This document shows positions 46,722-57,193 of a stretch of 64,000 nt of DNA, in pieces. Below the pieces are notes generated by a model. That model had not been told where the DNA came from, made no database searches, and worked only from the letters and a program-made list of their open reading frames with translations. A program made the translations under genes and the position numbers. The DNA comes from Notoacmeibacter marinus (GTDB lineage Bacteria > Pseudomonadota > Alphaproteobacteria > Rhizobiales > Rhizobiaceae), in the NCBI RefSeq assembly GCF_002238045.1, contig NZ_NBYO01000003.1, positions 248,001-312,000 of the forward strand, in the 5' to 3' direction. Every line of letters starts with the position of its first letter. Position 1 is the first letter of the stretch.

Positions 46722-47015
46722 ATGGCAAACGACCGATCAAGCGAAGCCGAAGAAATCGCCATAGCTGCGCTCGGTCATATCGCGGCCGACCCCATTCTTC
46801 TGCCGCGCTTTCTTTCGCTCACCGGCATCACGATCTCCGAAATTCGTCCCGCTGCGGAAGAGCCGGGGTTTCTCGGCGGCGTCCTGGCCTTCATCCTGGC
46901 GCATGAACCGACATTGATGGAGTTTTCAGCGCAATCTGGGATCGAAGCTGAAAGGGTGGCCAAGGCGGCGCGGCGCCTGCCTGGCGGCCAGGATGACTGG
47001 GACCGGCAGCCATGA
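46722..47015 (+). CDS. DUF3572 family protein
   Basis: A soluble helical protein of 97 aa and unknown function, found in alphaproteobacteria. Typical stretches are EEIAIAALGHIAADPILLPR, FLGGVLAFILAHEP and KAARRLPGG. The ATG at 46722 has GAGGAA at ideal spacing. The stop overlaps the HAD-like gene by 4 nt (ATGA). It is divergent from divK, an arrangement seen in other Rhizobiales. Confidence 0.9.
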   Translation: MANDRSSEAEEIAIAALGHIAADPILLPRFLSLTGITISEIRPAAEEPGFLGGVLAFILAHEPTLMEFSAQSGIEAERVAKAARRLPGGQDDWDRQP

Positions 47016-47662
47016 GCGACGATCCGGATACGCGCCGGCAGATCGAATCGATTGCCGAGGACAACCGGCCTCTTCTCGTTCTCGACGTGGACGAGGTGGT
47101 TCTGGAGTTTCTCGGCCCGTTCATGCGCTGGCTGGAATCGGAGGGATTTTCCTTCCGGGCCCAATCGTTCGCCCTCAACGGCAATATTTTCGACTCGGAG
47201 GGAAGCGCCGCCGCCAAAGAGACCGTCGAAAGCCTGATCACCCGGTTTTTCGAAGTGCAGCACGAATGGCAAATCCTCGCGCCAGGTTTTTCGGACGCGC
47301 TGGATTCGCTGTCACAAAAAGCGCAGATCGTCTTGCTGACGGCCATGCCACACCGGCATTTTGCGGCGCGGGAAGCGCTTTTGACATCGCTTAGCGTGCC
47401 CTACCCCCTCGTCACCACCGAAAAGGCCAAGGGGCCTGCCGTATCGCTGTTGCATGGCGGGCGGGACGCGCCCGTCGCGTTCATCGACGACATGGCTTAT
47501 AATCTGTTGTCGGTAGCAAAAGCTCTTCCAAGCGCAACACTGATCCATCTGATGGCGCATCGGCCAATGCGGGACCTGATGCCACCATTGCCCGATTCGA
47601 TCATCGCGGCAGAGGATTGGCCGATGGCGGCCAGGAAAGCGCGGGAGGCGCTGGGCATCTAG
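47012..47662 (+). CDS. HAD-superfamily hydrolase-like protein
   Basis: A 216-aa protein with the HAD motif I nucleophile pair in LLVLDVDEVV (Asp25, Asp27), motif II in VLLTAMPHRHF, and a motif IV acid pair in VAFIDDMAYN. A small helical cap lies at about residues 40-85. The substrate is unknown; phosphatase activity is likely. It is coupled to the DUF3572 gene by a 4-nt overlap. Confidence 0.85.
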   Translation: MSDDPDTRRQIESIAEDNRPLLVLDVDEVVLEFLGPFMRWLESEGFSFRAQSFALNGNIFDSEGSAAAKETVESLITRFFEVQHEWQILAPGFSDALDSLSQKAQIVLLTAMPHRHFAAREALLTSLSVPYPLVTTEKAKGPAVSLLHGGRDAPVAFIDDMAYNLLSVAKALPSATLIHLMAHRPMRDLMPPLPDSIIAAEDWPMAARKAREALGI

Positions 47663-47757
47663 GTTAGCCCATCGACCGTTGGCGCGTGCGCCGATCCGGC
47701 GCTAGATTGTATGGCGACGCCTTATCACCGCAGTCTCAACCGGCAGGCTTTCGATTC

Positions 47758-49083
47758 ATGATACGCGACATCGCTCAGGGATTTTGCCGCGATTGTCTCG
47801 AAACGCTGCCTCGCACGGCCAAGCGTTGTTCATATTGTGGCTCGCCTCGGCTGCTTCGTCATCCAGAGCTGCCGGAACTCAGCCTGGCGCATATCGATTG
47901 CGATGCTTTTTACGCCTCGGTCGAAAAGCGCGACCGGCCCGAACTGGCGGGCTCGCCCGTCATCGTCGGCGGCGGCAAACGGGGCGTCGTGACGACGGCC
48001 TGCTATCAGGCGCGAATCTCTGGGGTTCGGTCCGCCATGCCGATGTTCAAGGCGTTGAAACTGTGCCCCGAGGCCGTCATTATCCGCCCGGACATGTCGA
48101 AATACGGCCGGATCGGGCGGCAGATCCGTGCGATGATGCAGGATCTCACACCGCTCGTTCAGCCGGTTTCCATCGACGAGGCGTTTCTCGATCTTTCCGG
48201 CACGGAACGCCTTCACAATGCGCCGCCCGCTTATGTTCTAGCCCAATTCGCCCAACGTGTTCACACGGAGATCGGCATCACCGTGTCGGTCGGGCTGTCG
48301 CACAACAAATTTCTGGCAAAGCTGGCCTCCGATATGGACAAGCCACGCGGCTTTTCCATCATAGGCAGGGCCGAGACGAAGATGTTCCTGGCTGGCCTAT
48401 CCGTCGGCCGATTGCCGGGTGTTGGCCCCGCCTTCCAGGCAACGTTACGGCGCGATGGCATCGAGCGTATCAGCGACCTTCAGGCCATGAGCGAAGAAGC
48501 GCTGCTACGTCGCTATGGCAATGGCGGTCAACGGCTGAAGGCGCTCTCCGAGGGACGCGACGATCGCAAGGTCGTGCCCGATCGCAATCGAAAGAGTCTC
48601 TCCTCGGAAACCACGTTCAACAGCGACATTTCGAAGCTTGACGAACTGGTGCCGATTCTTCGCAGCCTGTCGGAGAAGATCGCCGCCAAGTTGAAGGACG
48701 AAGCGCTGGCCGGACAGACCGTCGTTCTGAAACTCAAGACCTCCGATTTTCGCAACCGAACGCGCAACCGGACGCTGGCCGATCCGACACGCAGGCCGGG
48801 GCGAATTTTCGACACCGCGCTGGATCTCCTGCAGCGCGAGGTCGATGGTACGCCCTTCCGCCTGATCGGCGTTGGCCTGTCCGAACTGACCAGCGACCGA
48901 TTGGCCGACCCGCCCGACCTGGTGGATCGGCGCGCGCAACGCATGGCCGATGCGGAGGAGACGATCGACCAGTTGCGCCGCCGCTTTGGCGGACGCGCCG
49001 TCGAGACCGGCTATACGTTCGGCCGCAAGATTTCACGGGGCGCCAATCTGGCGCCGAGGGACGAAGAGGCGCCCGACGATTAA
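47758..49083 (+). CDS. dinB: DNA polymerase IV with N-terminal zinc-ribbon extension
   Basis: Y-family translesion polymerase of 441 aa. The catalytic carboxylates are visible in [13 protein letters not shown] and [11 protein letters not shown]. The thumb ([12 protein letters not shown]) and little-finger domains follow. The N-terminus carries about 36 extra residues with CxxC-N10-CxxC (Cys10, Cys13, Cys24, Cys27), a probable zinc ribbon absent from E. coli DinB. The C-terminus is a basic/acidic tail. I see no GTTC-N7-GTTC box immediately upstream. Its stop codon overlaps that of the convergent alaS. Confidence 0.95.
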   Translation: MIRDIAQGFCRDCLETLPRTAKRCSYCGSPRLLRHPELPELSLAHIDCDAFYASVEKRDRPELAGSPVIVGGGKRGVVTTACYQARISGVRSAMPMFKALKLCPEAVIIRPDMSKYGRIGRQIRAMMQDLTPLVQPVSIDEAFLDLSGTERLHNAPPAYVLAQFAQRVHTEIGITVSVGLSHNKFLAKLASDMDKPRGFSIIGRAETKMFLAGLSVGRLPGVGPAFQATLRRDGIERISDLQAMSEEALLRRYGNGGQRLKALSEGRDDRKVVPDRNRKSLSSETTFNSDISKLDELVPILRSLSEKIAAKLKDEALAGQTVVLKLKTSDFRNRTRNRTLADPTRRPGRIFDTALDLLQREVDGTPFRLIGVGLSELTSDRLADPPDLVDRRAQRMADAEETIDQLRRRFGGRAVETGYTFGRKISRGANLAPRDEEAPDD

Positions 49084-51737
49084 CCGCGGAGCGCCGCGCG
49101 CACCGCATCCAGCGCATCGGTCGCTTTGCTGGCGTCCGGGCCGCCCGCCTGCGCCATGTCCGGCCTGCCCCCGCCACCCTTGCCGCCCAGCGCGGCCGAT
49201 GCTTCCCGCACCAGACTGACCGCGTCAGCCCTACCGGTCATATCGGCAGTGACGCCGACGACCACGGAAGCCTTGCCATCCTCGCCGCGGCCGATAAAGG
49301 TCACGACGCCAGAGCCTATCGTTTGCTTGGCTTCATCGACCAGCGGCTTCAGATCCTTGGGCGAAACACCATCCAGCACCCGGCCGACAAAGGCGATATC
49401 GCCAATTTTTTCCGGGCCCGTCTCAGACGACGCGGCGGAGCCACCGCCAAGGGCAAGCTTCCGCCGCGCCTCGGCCAGTTCGCGCTCCATCTTCCGACGC
49501 TCGTCTAGAATGGCGTTCAGGCGGTCGAGCGCTTCGGCCGGCGACGTTTTCAGCGCACCGGCGATCCGACGCAACCGCTCTTCCTGTTCGGCAAGGTAGC
49601 CTCTGGCCGCCTCGCCGGTCAGCGCCTCGATCCGCCGAACCCCGGAAGAGACGGCGTTTTCCGCGACGATCCGCACAAGACCGATATCGCCGGTCGCCCT
49701 GACGTGGGTGCCACCACACAGTTCGACGGACCAGGCCTTATCGCCCTCCGCGGCGGGATCGCCCATAGAGACGACGCGAACCTCGTCCCCGTACTTCTCG
49801 CCGAACAGCGCCATCGCGCCCGACTCGATGGCATCGTCGACGGCCATCAACCGGGTGGAAACGGGGCTGTTCTGGTCCACCACGGCGTTGGCGATCCGCT
49901 CGATGGTCTGCAGCTCATCGGCGCCGATGGGCTTGGGATGGGAGAAATCGAAGCGCAGCCGATCCGACGCAACCAGAGAGCCCTTCTGGGCCACATGCGT
50001 TCCCAGCGTCTGTCGTAGCGCCTCATGCAGGAGATGGGTCGCCGAATGGTTGCGGCGGATCGCCGCGCGCCGCGCGTGATCCACCCGCAATTCCAGCGCC
50101 ATGCCCGGCGCAACGGTTCCCTCTTCCATCGTGACGGCATGAACGAACAAACCATCGGCGCGTTTCTGCGTGTCGGTGACACGGCCACTGACGCCATCGC
50201 CGGAAATGGTGCCGGTATCGCCGATCTGGCCGCCCGATTCGGCGTAGAACGGTGTCTGATTCAGGATGAGAAAACCGCTCTCGCCCGCCTTCAGTTCATC
50301 GCTCTCTTCGCCGCCACGGACGATCTTGAGGACGGACCCTTCGGCCTGCTCGGTTTCGTAGCCGAGAAACTCCGTCGCGCCCAGTTCGTCGCGAAGCCGG
50401 AACCAGATCTGCTCGTCGGCGGCTTCTCCCGACCCTGACCAGGCCGCACGAGCCTCGGCTTTCTGCCGCTCCATGGCAGCAGCAAAGCCATCGGTGTCGA
50501 CGCCGATGGAGCGCTGGCGCAGTGCATCCTGCGTCAGATCGAGTGGAAAGCCATATGTATCGTAAAGCTTGAATGCGGTCTCGCCCGCCAGAACATCGCC
50601 TTCTCCAAGCGCCGCGCTCGCCTCCTCAAGCAGAACAAGGCCGCGGCTGAGCGTTTTGCGGAAGCGGGTCTCTTCAAGTTTCAGCGTTTCCGAAATCAGC
50701 GCTTCGGCGCGCACCAGTTCGGGAAAGGCCTGGCCCATCTCGCGGATCAGATATGGCACCAGCCGATGCATCAGCGGCTCGTCCGCGCCGAGAAGCTGGG
50801 CATGACGCATGGCGCGACGCATGATCCGGCGCAGCACGTAACCACGCCCTTCATTGGAAGGAAGGACACCATCGGCCACTAGAAAAGCGGAGGCGCGCAG
50901 ATGATCGGCGATCACCTTATGGCTCGCTTGCTGCGCACCGGCGGGTTCGACGCCAGTTAACTGTGCCGAGGCCGCGATCAGCGCGCGAAACAGATCGATC
51001 TCATAATTGTCGTGAACACCTTGGAGGACAGCGGATATGCGCTCCAGACCCATACCGGTATCGATGGACGGGCGCGGCAACGACACGCGCTTGCCGGGCT
51101 CGATCTGATCGAACTGCATGAAGACGAGATTCCAGATCTCGATGAAGCGATCGCCATCCTCGTCGGGGCTGCCGGGGGGGCCGCCCGCAATGCCTTCGCC
51201 ATGATCGAAGAAGATTTCGGAGCACGGCCCGCACGGACCCGTATCGCCCATGGACCAGAAATTATCGGCTGTCGCGATGCGGATGATCCGGTCGTCAGAC
51301 AGGCCGGCGATCTTCTTCCAGCGATCTGCCGCCTCATCATCATCGTGATAGACCGTCACGAGAAGCCGTTCGGCCGGCAGATCGTACTCCTTCGTCAGCA
51401 GCGTCCAGGCCAGTTCGATCGCCTGCTCCTTGAAGTAGTCGCCAAAGGAGAAATTGCCGAGCATTTCGAAGAAGGTGTGATGGCGCGCTGTGTAGCCGAC
51501 ATTGTCCAGATCGTTGTGCTTCCCGCCGGCCCGAACGCATTTCTGCGACGAGGCCGCCGTCGAGTAGGGCCGGTGTTCAAGGCCGGTGAAAACGTTCTTG
51601 AACGGCACCATGCCGGCATTGACGAACATGAGTGTCGGATCGTTGCGCGGCACAAGCGGTGCGGAGGCCACGTTCCGATGCCCGTTCTTTTCGAAAAAGT
51701 TCAAAAAGGTCGACCGGATCTCGTTGACGCCGCTCAT
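49080..51737 (-). CDS. alaS: Alanyl-tRNA synthetase
   Basis: Charges tRNA(Ala). The protein is 885 aa, standard length. The class II catalytic domain begins at [16 protein letters not shown], with motif stretches [17 protein letters not shown] and [13 protein letters not shown]. The editing domain has [11 protein letters not shown], and its zinc-site cysteine is in [13 protein letters not shown]. The C-Ala domain closes the protein. The ATG at 51737 was chosen because it starts the conserved N-terminus. recA lies upstream on the same strand with a terminator in between. Confidence 0.98.
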   Translation of the reverse strand: MSGVNEIRSTFLNFFEKNGHRNVASAPLVPRNDPTLMFVNAGMVPFKNVFTGLEHRPYSTAASSQKCVRAGGKHNDLDNVGYTARHHTFFEMLGNFSFGDYFKEQAIELAWTLLTKEYDLPAERLLVTVYHDDDEAADRWKKIAGLSDDRIIRIATADNFWSMGDTGPCGPCSEIFFDHGEGIAGGPPGSPDEDGDRFIEIWNLVFMQFDQIEPGKRVSLPRPSIDTGMGLERISAVLQGVHDNYEIDLFRALIAASAQLTGVEPAGAQQASHKVIADHLRASAFLVADGVLPSNEGRGYVLRRIMRRAMRHAQLLGADEPLMHRLVPYLIREMGQAFPELVRAEALISETLKLEETRFRKTLSRGLVLLEEASAALGEGDVLAGETAFKLYDTYGFPLDLTQDALRQRSIGVDTDGFAAAMERQKAEARAAWSGSGEAADEQIWFRLRDELGATEFLGYETEQAEGSVLKIVRGGEESDELKAGESGFLILNQTPFYAESGGQIGDTGTISGDGVSGRVTDTQKRADGLFVHAVTMEEGTVAPGMALELRVDHARRAAIRRNHSATHLLHEALRQTLGTHVAQKGSLVASDRLRFDFSHPKPIGADELQTIERIANAVVDQNSPVSTRLMAVDDAIESGAMALFGEKYGDEVRVVSMGDPAAEGDKAWSVELCGGTHVRATGDIGLVRIVAENAVSSGVRRIEALTGEAARGYLAEQEERLRRIAGALKTSPAEALDRLNAILDERRKMERELAEARRKLALGGGSAASSETGPEKIGDIAFVGRVLDGVSPKDLKPLVDEAKQTIGSGVVTFIGRGEDGKASVVVGVTADMTGRADAVSLVREASAALGGKGGGGRPDMAQAGGPDASKATDALDAVRAALRG

Positions 51738-51869
51738 GCGATGATACCCTTGTTCTGCCGCCGCGACTGCCGGCGGAGGTTTGAATTTTCGGGTTTCTAG
51801 ACGGACTGCAAAGGCCTGTCCATGACGATCCGGCGGCAACCGATAAAGGCGCCAGTATCGCTGTCAACG

Positions 51870-51901
51870 GAAAAGGCCCACTCGGGACGAACGGGCCTTT
51901 C
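51870..51901 (-). terminator. Terminator after recA
   Basis: On the minus strand: AAAGGCCC, a 13-nt loop, then GGGCCTTT followed by T and pyrimidines. It starts about 23 nt after the recA stop and separates recA from alaS. Confidence 0.75.
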
Positions 51902-51923
51902 AGTCAGAGCCAGGCGGCGCAAT

Positions 51924-53009
51924 TTACTTGCCGGCGGCCTCATCCAGATCGTCACTGCCCGATTCGTCGGCCAGGAGACCGTCCGCAATCAGACCGGCAT
52001 TCTGGCGAAGCGCCATCTCGATCTCATCGGCAATGACCGGATTGGAACGCAGGAATTCCTTGGCGTTCTCCCTGCCCTGCCCCAGACGCTGCGAATTATA
52101 GGAGAACCAGGAGCCGCTCTTTTCGACGATACCGGCCTTTACGCCCAGATCGATCAGTTCGCCTGTCTTCGAAACACCCTCGCCATACATGATGTCGAAC
52201 TCGACCTGCTTGAACGGCGGCGCCATCTTGTTCTTGACGACCTTGATGCGGGTCTGGTTGCCGACCACCTCATCGCGATCCTTGACTGCCCCGATCCGAC
52301 GGATGTCGAGGCGGACGGAGGCGTAGAACTTCAGCGCGTTACCGCCCGTCGTGGTTTCGGGCGAACCGAACATCACTCCGATCTTCATGCGGATCTGGTT
52401 GATGAAGATGACCATCGTGTTCGAGCGGGAGATCGAGGCGGTCAGCTTGCGAAGCGCCTGACTCATCAGACGAGCCTGCATACCGGGCAGCGAATCGCCC
52501 ATCTCGCCTTCGATCTCGGCGCGCGGGGTCAACGCCGCCACCGAATCGACCACCAGAATATCGATCGCGCCGGAACGCACCAGCGTATCGGCGATTTCGA
52601 GCGCCTGCTCCCCCGTATCGGGCTGGGAGATCAGAAGATCCTCGAGCGCCACGCCAAGTTTGCGCGCGTAGACCGGATCGAGCGCATGTTCGGCATCGAC
52701 GAAAGCGCAGATCCCACCACTTTTCTGCGCTTCGGCGACGGTCTGCAGCGCCATCGTGGTCTTGCCGGAACTTTCCGGCCCGTAGATTTCGATGATGCGT
52801 CCCTTCGGCAAACCACCGATGCCGAGCGCTATATCGAGCCCGAGCGAGCCGGTCGAAACCGTCTCAATCTCCACCACCTGTTCGTTCTGCCCGAGCCGCA
52901 TGATGGAGCCCTTGCCGAAAGAGCGCTCGATTTGAGAAAGGGCTGCATCCAGCGCCTTTGATTTGTCCACTGTCTTATCCTCGACCAGCCGTAACGAATT
53001 CTGCGCCAT
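51924..53009 (-). CDS. recA: Recombinase RecA
   Basis: Strand-exchange ATPase and SOS co-protease. The protein is 361 aa. Walker A is GPESSGKTT (77-85), Walker B is in [12 protein letters not shown], and the DNA-binding loop stretches follow ([40 protein letters not shown]). The C-terminus is acidic. A candidate -35/-10 and a GAAC-N7-GAAC (GTTC-N7-GTTC on the plus strand) LexA-type box lie upstream. Confidence 0.98.
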   Translation of the reverse strand: MAQNSLRLVEDKTVDKSKALDAALSQIERSFGKGSIMRLGQNEQVVEIETVSTGSLGLDIALGIGGLPKGRIIEIYGPESSGKTTMALQTVAEAQKSGGICAFVDAEHALDPVYARKLGVALEDLLISQPDTGEQALEIADTLVRSGAIDILVVDSVAALTPRAEIEGEMGDSLPGMQARLMSQALRKLTASISRSNTMVIFINQIRMKIGVMFGSPETTTGGNALKFYASVRLDIRRIGAVKDRDEVVGNQTRIKVVKNKMAPPFKQVEFDIMYGEGVSKTGELIDLGVKAGIVEKSGSWFSYNSQRLGQGRENAKEFLRSNPVIADEIEMALRQNAGLIADGLLADESGSDDLDEAAGK

Positions 53010-53064
53010 TTTAGCACCCGTGCCGTTGCTTCGTTAGCCCGCCTATCGGGCTGTCCCGTATTTA

Positions 53065-53093
53065 TCTGTATCCTTTTTGTTCTCTTTTTTCAA
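53065..53093 (-). promoter_or_regulatory. Candidate promoter of recA
   Basis: On the minus strand: TTGAAA (53093-53088), a 17-nt spacer, then TACAGA (53070-53065), in an AT-rich region. Transcription would begin near 53058, about 50 nt before the start codon. Confidence 0.45.
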
Positions 53094-53132
53094 GTCATTC
53101 AAATCATTGATTTCGTTCGATAATACGATTTT

Positions 53133-53147
53133 GTTCTAGAAGCGTTC
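53133..53147 (+). promoter_or_regulatory. LexA-type SOS box upstream of recA
   Basis: GTTC-TAGAAGC-GTTC, a perfect match to the alphaproteobacterial GTTC-N7-GTTC direct-repeat operator; read toward recA it is GAAC-N7-GAAC. It lies 124-138 nt upstream of the recA start and 6 nt past the cckA stop. It is about 40 nt upstream of the -35 I propose, so either the true promoter is further upstream or repression works at a distance. Confidence 0.6.
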
Positions 53148-53152
53148 CGCCC

Positions 53153-55780
53153 CTAGTCGTCCTTTTCCAGCATTTCCTTCACCGTGGCGGCGAGCTGCTT
53201 GAGGGAAAAGGGCTTGGCGAGAAAGCCGAAATTGGCGTCTTCCGGCAGGTTCTTGGAGAACGCCTCCTCGGCATAGCCGGAGACGAAGATGAATTTGACC
53301 ATATTGTTGCGTGCGCGCAATTCGCGCAGCAGCGTGGGGCCATCCATTTCCGGCATGACGACGTCGGACACGACGATGTCGATCTTGCCGTCCAGCTCCG
53401 CAAAGACCTCAAGCGCCTCCACGCCGGATGCCGCCTCGTGGACGTCGTAGCCGCGGGTCGCCAGCGCCCGGACATTGCCCATCCGCACCGCGTCCTCGTC
53501 CTCCACCAGCAGCACCGTCGCGGTGCCCGTCAGATCTTCCGGGGCAGCGGCCGCCATATCGGACTTTCCGGCCGCAGCCGCACTGCGTTCCGCTTCCAAA
53601 GCGTCGGCCTCGGCTGCCTGCGCTGCGGCGGACGGGGTGTAGCGAGGCAGGAAGATCCGGAACGTGGTGCCCTGTCCCGGCGTCGAATCGGCATAGACGA
53701 AGCCACCCGACTGCTTGACGAATCCGTAGACCATGGACAGGCCCAGGCCGGTGCCCTTGCCGACTTCCTTGGTTGTGAAGAAGGGTTCGAAAATCTTCTT
53801 GATCACATCGGGCTCGATGCCGGTGCCCGTATCCTGTACCTCGATGGCGACATAGTCGGCCGGTTCCAGCTCTCGATAGTCGAAGCCGCGGCTTTCCGCC
53901 TCGGTGATATTGCGGGTGCGCACCGTGACTCCACCACCCTCCGGCATGGCGTCGCGGGCATTGACCACCAGATTGACGATGACCTGCTCGAACTGGCCGA
54001 GATCGGCGAAGACCCGCCACAGATCGCGCCCATGCTCGACCTTCAGATCGACTTTCGTGCCGGCCAGCCGGGTCAGAAGCATTCGCAGATCGGCCATCAC
54101 GTCCGTCAGGTCCAGAACCTCCGGCCGCAGCGTCTGACGGCGCGAGAAGGCAAGCAGCTGACGAACGAGCGACGCGGCCCGGTTGGCGTTCTGCTTGATG
54201 TTCATGATGTCCTGGAAGGACGGGTCGGTCGGACGATGATCGATCAGGAGAAGATCGGTCGCCATGATGATGGCGGTCAGCACATTGTTGAAATCGTGCG
54301 CGATACCGCCCGCCAGCTGGCCGACGGCCTGCATCTTCTGGCTTTGGACCATCTGCTGTTCCAGCGCCTTCTGCTCGGTGGTCTCCACGGCATAGACGAT
54401 CCCCACTTCGCGGCGGGCTTCCTCCTCGCCTTCGGATACACCTGCGTCGACGACTGCGTGGATATAACAGCGCAACTGCCGGTCCGGCGCATTGGGCATG
54501 CAGGTTTCCAGCGGCGATATTTCCGCCTGCCCGTCACGGGCCAGTTGCAGCGCCTTGCGGAAGGCCGGCCGGTCAGCATCGGCAATAACGTTCTCGAACC
54601 GCACATCGTGATCGAGCGCAGCCTGATCCACCGTCCCCGAAAACAGGCGCAGGAACGGGGCATTGGTACGGACGATCCGGCCTTCTTCATCGACCGACGC
54701 GATTGCCATGGGCGTCGAGTTGAAGAAGCGGGTGAAGCGCGCCTCCGCCGCGCCGGTATTGGCCGTCACGTCATGGGCGAATGTGCGGTTCAGCACGATC
54801 GTGCGCGCATTGGAGACCGAACCGTCCCGATTGGTCGTCACGCGGTGCATCAGGCGAACGGGGAGCGCCGCGCCATCGACGGTCGCCATATCGAGATCGA
54901 GCACCGCATCGCGGGTATTGCCGGCAGGCGCGCGCACGGAGCGGATCTGCGCCATGCCATCGCCTGCCACAATCGTCGCAAGGGACGTCTGTCCCGGCAG
55001 AAAGGTGCCGAGGTCGAAGCCCAGCCATTCGGCCAGCGTGGCGTTCACATAGGTCAGTCGGCCATCCGCATCGGTCGAAAAATAGCCGGCCGGAGCATGA
55101 TCCAAATGATCGATCGCGTGCTGCAATTCCTGGAAGAAGCGCTCTTGCTCGGTCCGTTCCTCGGTGATGTCCATCAACTGCCAGGCGCTGGCCGGGCGCC
55201 TTTGCCCCGGCACCAGAAAGGTGCGGGCGCGAAGCCGATACCAGTGCGGAATGGGCTCATGGCCCGGCGCAATGGCGGTAGCGAGCCGGAACTCGCCCTC
55301 GTCGGACTTTCCATCGGAGAGCATCTTGTCCAGCCGTGCGACGATCGGCCCCGCATTGGGCTCGTCCCCCAGAAGAGAACGAGGCGTGCGAATATCCCTG
55401 GCGTCGATGGCCCCGGTCAATTTGGCCCAGGCACGGTTGGCGTAGATGATGCGGTCACGGCCATCGGTCACAACAAGGCCCTGAGACATCGTATCCACGA
55501 AGGCGCGGGACAGTTCATCGCTGGCGGAGCGCGGCGCGATCTTCACGATGCCGACCACGGTGGCGAACAGATAGCCCACGCCGATCATCGCCAAAAGCCC
55601 GAGAAACGCCAGCAGAACCGGTTCTTCGAGTTGTTCGCGGAACAGGAAAAAGACGACCGACGTCGCTGTCAGCACCGCGGCGAAGATCAGCAGCCGCGCC
55701 ACCGGTCCGGGGCGCATGGTCTCATCGATCATTGGCGTCGGGTAGAACCTATCCGTCACCGTTTGTTGCTTTGGCGCCAC
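53153..55780 (-). CDS. cckA: Hybrid histidine kinase CckA
   Basis: Cell-cycle kinase feeding ChpT and then CtrA/CpdR. The protein is 875 aa. Two membrane segments (about residues 30-48 and 54-76) are followed by PAS domains. The HisKA histidine is His495 in [13 protein letters not shown]; the ATPase N- and G-boxes are at [11 protein letters not shown] and [18 protein letters not shown]. The C-terminal REC domain has Asp806 in [13 protein letters not shown]. The GTG start at 55780 has GGGGAAGG upstream; ATG 55732 would lack a ribosome site. It precedes recA on the same strand. Confidence 0.94.
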   Translation of the reverse strand: MAPKQQTVTDRFYPTPMIDETMRPGPVARLLIFAAVLTATSVVFFLFREQLEEPVLLAFLGLLAMIGVGYLFATVVGIVKIAPRSASDELSRAFVDTMSQGLVVTDGRDRIIYANRAWAKLTGAIDARDIRTPRSLLGDEPNAGPIVARLDKMLSDGKSDEGEFRLATAIAPGHEPIPHWYRLRARTFLVPGQRRPASAWQLMDITEERTEQERFFQELQHAIDHLDHAPAGYFSTDADGRLTYVNATLAEWLGFDLGTFLPGQTSLATIVAGDGMAQIRSVRAPAGNTRDAVLDLDMATVDGAALPVRLMHRVTTNRDGSVSNARTIVLNRTFAHDVTANTGAAEARFTRFFNSTPMAIASVDEEGRIVRTNAPFLRLFSGTVDQAALDHDVRFENVIADADRPAFRKALQLARDGQAEISPLETCMPNAPDRQLRCYIHAVVDAGVSEGEEEARREVGIVYAVETTEQKALEQQMVQSQKMQAVGQLAGGIAHDFNNVLTAIIMATDLLLIDHRPTDPSFQDIMNIKQNANRAASLVRQLLAFSRRQTLRPEVLDLTDVMADLRMLLTRLAGTKVDLKVEHGRDLWRVFADLGQFEQVIVNLVVNARDAMPEGGGVTVRTRNITEAESRGFDYRELEPADYVAIEVQDTGTGIEPDVIKKIFEPFFTTKEVGKGTGLGLSMVYGFVKQSGGFVYADSTPGQGTTFRIFLPRYTPSAAAQAAEADALEAERSAAAAGKSDMAAAAPEDLTGTATVLLVEDEDAVRMGNVRALATRGYDVHEAASGVEALEVFAELDGKIDIVVSDVVMPEMDGPTLLRELRARNNMVKFIFVSGYAEEAFSKNLPEDANFGFLAKPFSLKQLAATVKEMLEKDD

Positions 55781-55890
55781 GCCGCCTTCCCCGCTTCAGC
55801 CATCCGGATCAGTTCCGCATGGCGAATCCCGATCCCGTCTTCTTTGCCACAGCAATAGCCGAGCGTCACGTCACCGCGAAGCGTTGCCAT
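55756..55890 (-). CDS. Possible small protein of 44 aa overlapping the cckA start
   Basis: An open frame from ATG 55890 to TGA 55756 with codon use like the neighbouring genes. The product would contain a Cys-Cys pair (TLGYCCGKEDGI) and a basic end (AAWRQSNKR). Its last 25 nt overlap cckA. The ribosome site is weak, and I do not recognise a family, so it may be a coupled leader gene or noise. Confidence 0.35.
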   Translation of the reverse strand: MATLRGDVTLGYCCGKEDGIGIRHAELIRMAEAGKAAWRQSNKR

Positions 55891-55900
55891 TTCACAAACG

Positions 55901-55933
55901 CCAGGGGCACCGGTTTGCCGCCGATGCCCCTGG
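55901..55933 (-). terminator. Inverted repeat downstream of dksA
   Basis: Perfect 9-bp arms CCAGGGGCA/TGCCCCTGG with a 15-nt loop that contains a smaller CGG/CCG stem. It lies 38 nt after the dksA stop. On the minus strand the trailing bases are not T-rich, so it may be an attenuator, a stability hairpin or a weak terminator. Confidence 0.45.
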
Positions 55934-55970
55934 TCGTCTTGTGCGATCATGCGGCGGTTTCACCCACCGA

Positions 55971-56402
55971 TCAGTCGTCGCGATAGACCTTCTCGCGCCG
56001 TTCGTGCCGCTCCTGCGCCTCGATCGACAAAGTCGCGATGGGCCGGGCATCCAGACGCTGCAACGCGATCGGCTCGCCCGTTTCCTCGCAATAGCCATAG
56101 GTACCCTCGTCGATACGGCGAAGGGCCGCATCGATCTTGGCGATCAACTTGCGTTGACGGTCCCTGGCGCGCAATTCGATGGCGCGATCAGTTTCCGAAG
56201 ACGCCCTATCCGCCAGATCGGCGTGATTGGCGTTTTCCTGCTGGAGGCTTTCGAGCGTCTCACGCGCCTCGCGCAAAATCTCGTCCTTCCAGCCCTTCAA
56301 TTTGGCGCGAAAGTAGGTCTTCTGCCGTTCGTTCATAAACGGCTCGTCTTCATTGGGTCGATAACCTGACGGCAACGACTCCTTCTCCAGTGCATCAAGC
56401 AT
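55971..56402 (-). CDS. dksA: RNA polymerase-binding protein DksA (single-cysteine type)
   Basis: Secondary-channel factor of RNA polymerase acting with ppGpp. The protein is 143 aa. The coiled coil spans about residues 25-105, with the Asp-containing tip region in NHADLADRASSETD. The C-terminal zinc-finger region reads YGYCEETGEPI ... RLDARPIATLSIEAQE, with only one of the four canonical zinc cysteines, a pattern found in alphaproteobacterial DksA. The ATG at 56402 follows GGGGAG at good spacing. Confidence 0.95.
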   Translation of the reverse strand: MLDALEKESLPSGYRPNEDEPFMNERQKTYFRAKLKGWKDEILREARETLESLQQENANHADLADRASSETDRAIELRARDRQRKLIAKIDAALRRIDEGTYGYCEETGEPIALQRLDARPIATLSIEAQERHERREKVYRDD

Positions 56403-56600
56403 ACGACTCTCCCCGCGTGTCGTTTCATGAAGCCATAGTGCCCTATACGAAAAGCCTAGATTCGGCACAAGGGCGCGCGCCATAAGAAAGATTGCACCTT
56501 TTCTTGAAAAGCGTGCAGGAGGCCAACCCCACGTCGCTTGCGCAGCGCATGACGATCCGTTTAGCTGACAGTCCACGAATTTGGGGGCCATCGCTCGGAT

Positions 56601-57119
56601 ATGAGCCGACTTTATCTACTGCGTCACGCCGTCGCCGCCTGGCCGCAACCGGGCATGAAGGATTTCGATCGGCCGCTGGAGCCTGCCGGACTGGTCGATG
56701 CGAAGCGCCTTGGCGGCGTCATGAGGGACCGTCAGCTCCTGCCGGACCGCGTCCTTTGCTCCACTGCATTGCGCGCTCGCCAGACATGGGCCGAACTGGC
56801 CGAGGGCCTTGGCATGAGCGCCGATCGGGCGACCTATCTGGACGAACTCTATCATTCCGACATCGGCACCTATTCCGACCTGATAACCGACGCGGCAGGC
56901 AACGGATCGCTGCTGGTCGTCGGCCACAATCCGATGATGGAAGACGTGGCGATCGCTCTTTCGGCAGAAGGCGAAGCGGAGGCCAGGCGCGCGCTCCGGG
57001 CCGGTTTCGCCGCTTGCGGGCTTGCGGTGATCGATGTCGATGGACCCATCGACAACGCTCTTCCCGATATGGGCTATCTTCGGATGTTCCTGCGACCCCA
57101 GGATCTAAACGGCCTTTAG
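56601..57119 (+). CDS. SixA-like histidine phosphatase
   Basis: Histidine phosphatase-superfamily protein of 172 aa. The RHG-type nucleophile is His9 in LYLLRHAVAAW; Arg in CSTALRARQTW and the second histidine in VVGHNPMMEDVA are in place. SixA dephosphorylates phosphohistidine on phosphotransfer proteins or the nitrogen PTS, but the substrate here is unproven. Divergent from dksA. It is followed after 74 nt by ycjX. Confidence 0.9.
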   Translation: MSRLYLLRHAVAAWPQPGMKDFDRPLEPAGLVDAKRLGGVMRDRQLLPDRVLCSTALRARQTWAELAEGLGMSADRATYLDELYHSDIGTYSDLITDAAGNGSLLVVGHNPMMEDVAIALSAEGEAEARRALRAGFAACGLAVIDVDGPIDNALPDMGYLRMFLRPQDLNGL

Positions 57120-57193
57120 CGCGCTCACTTCTCAATCGTGGCGGTCGCCCCTATGTAGGCGTTGCGGATACAGCGGACGAAGAGGAACGTGGT

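Noticed and set aside
53438-55858. An 806-codon open frame on the plus strand opposite cckA.
   Set aside because: A mirror frame of a GC-rich gene; its translation shows no family features and the minus-strand frame has all CckA domains.
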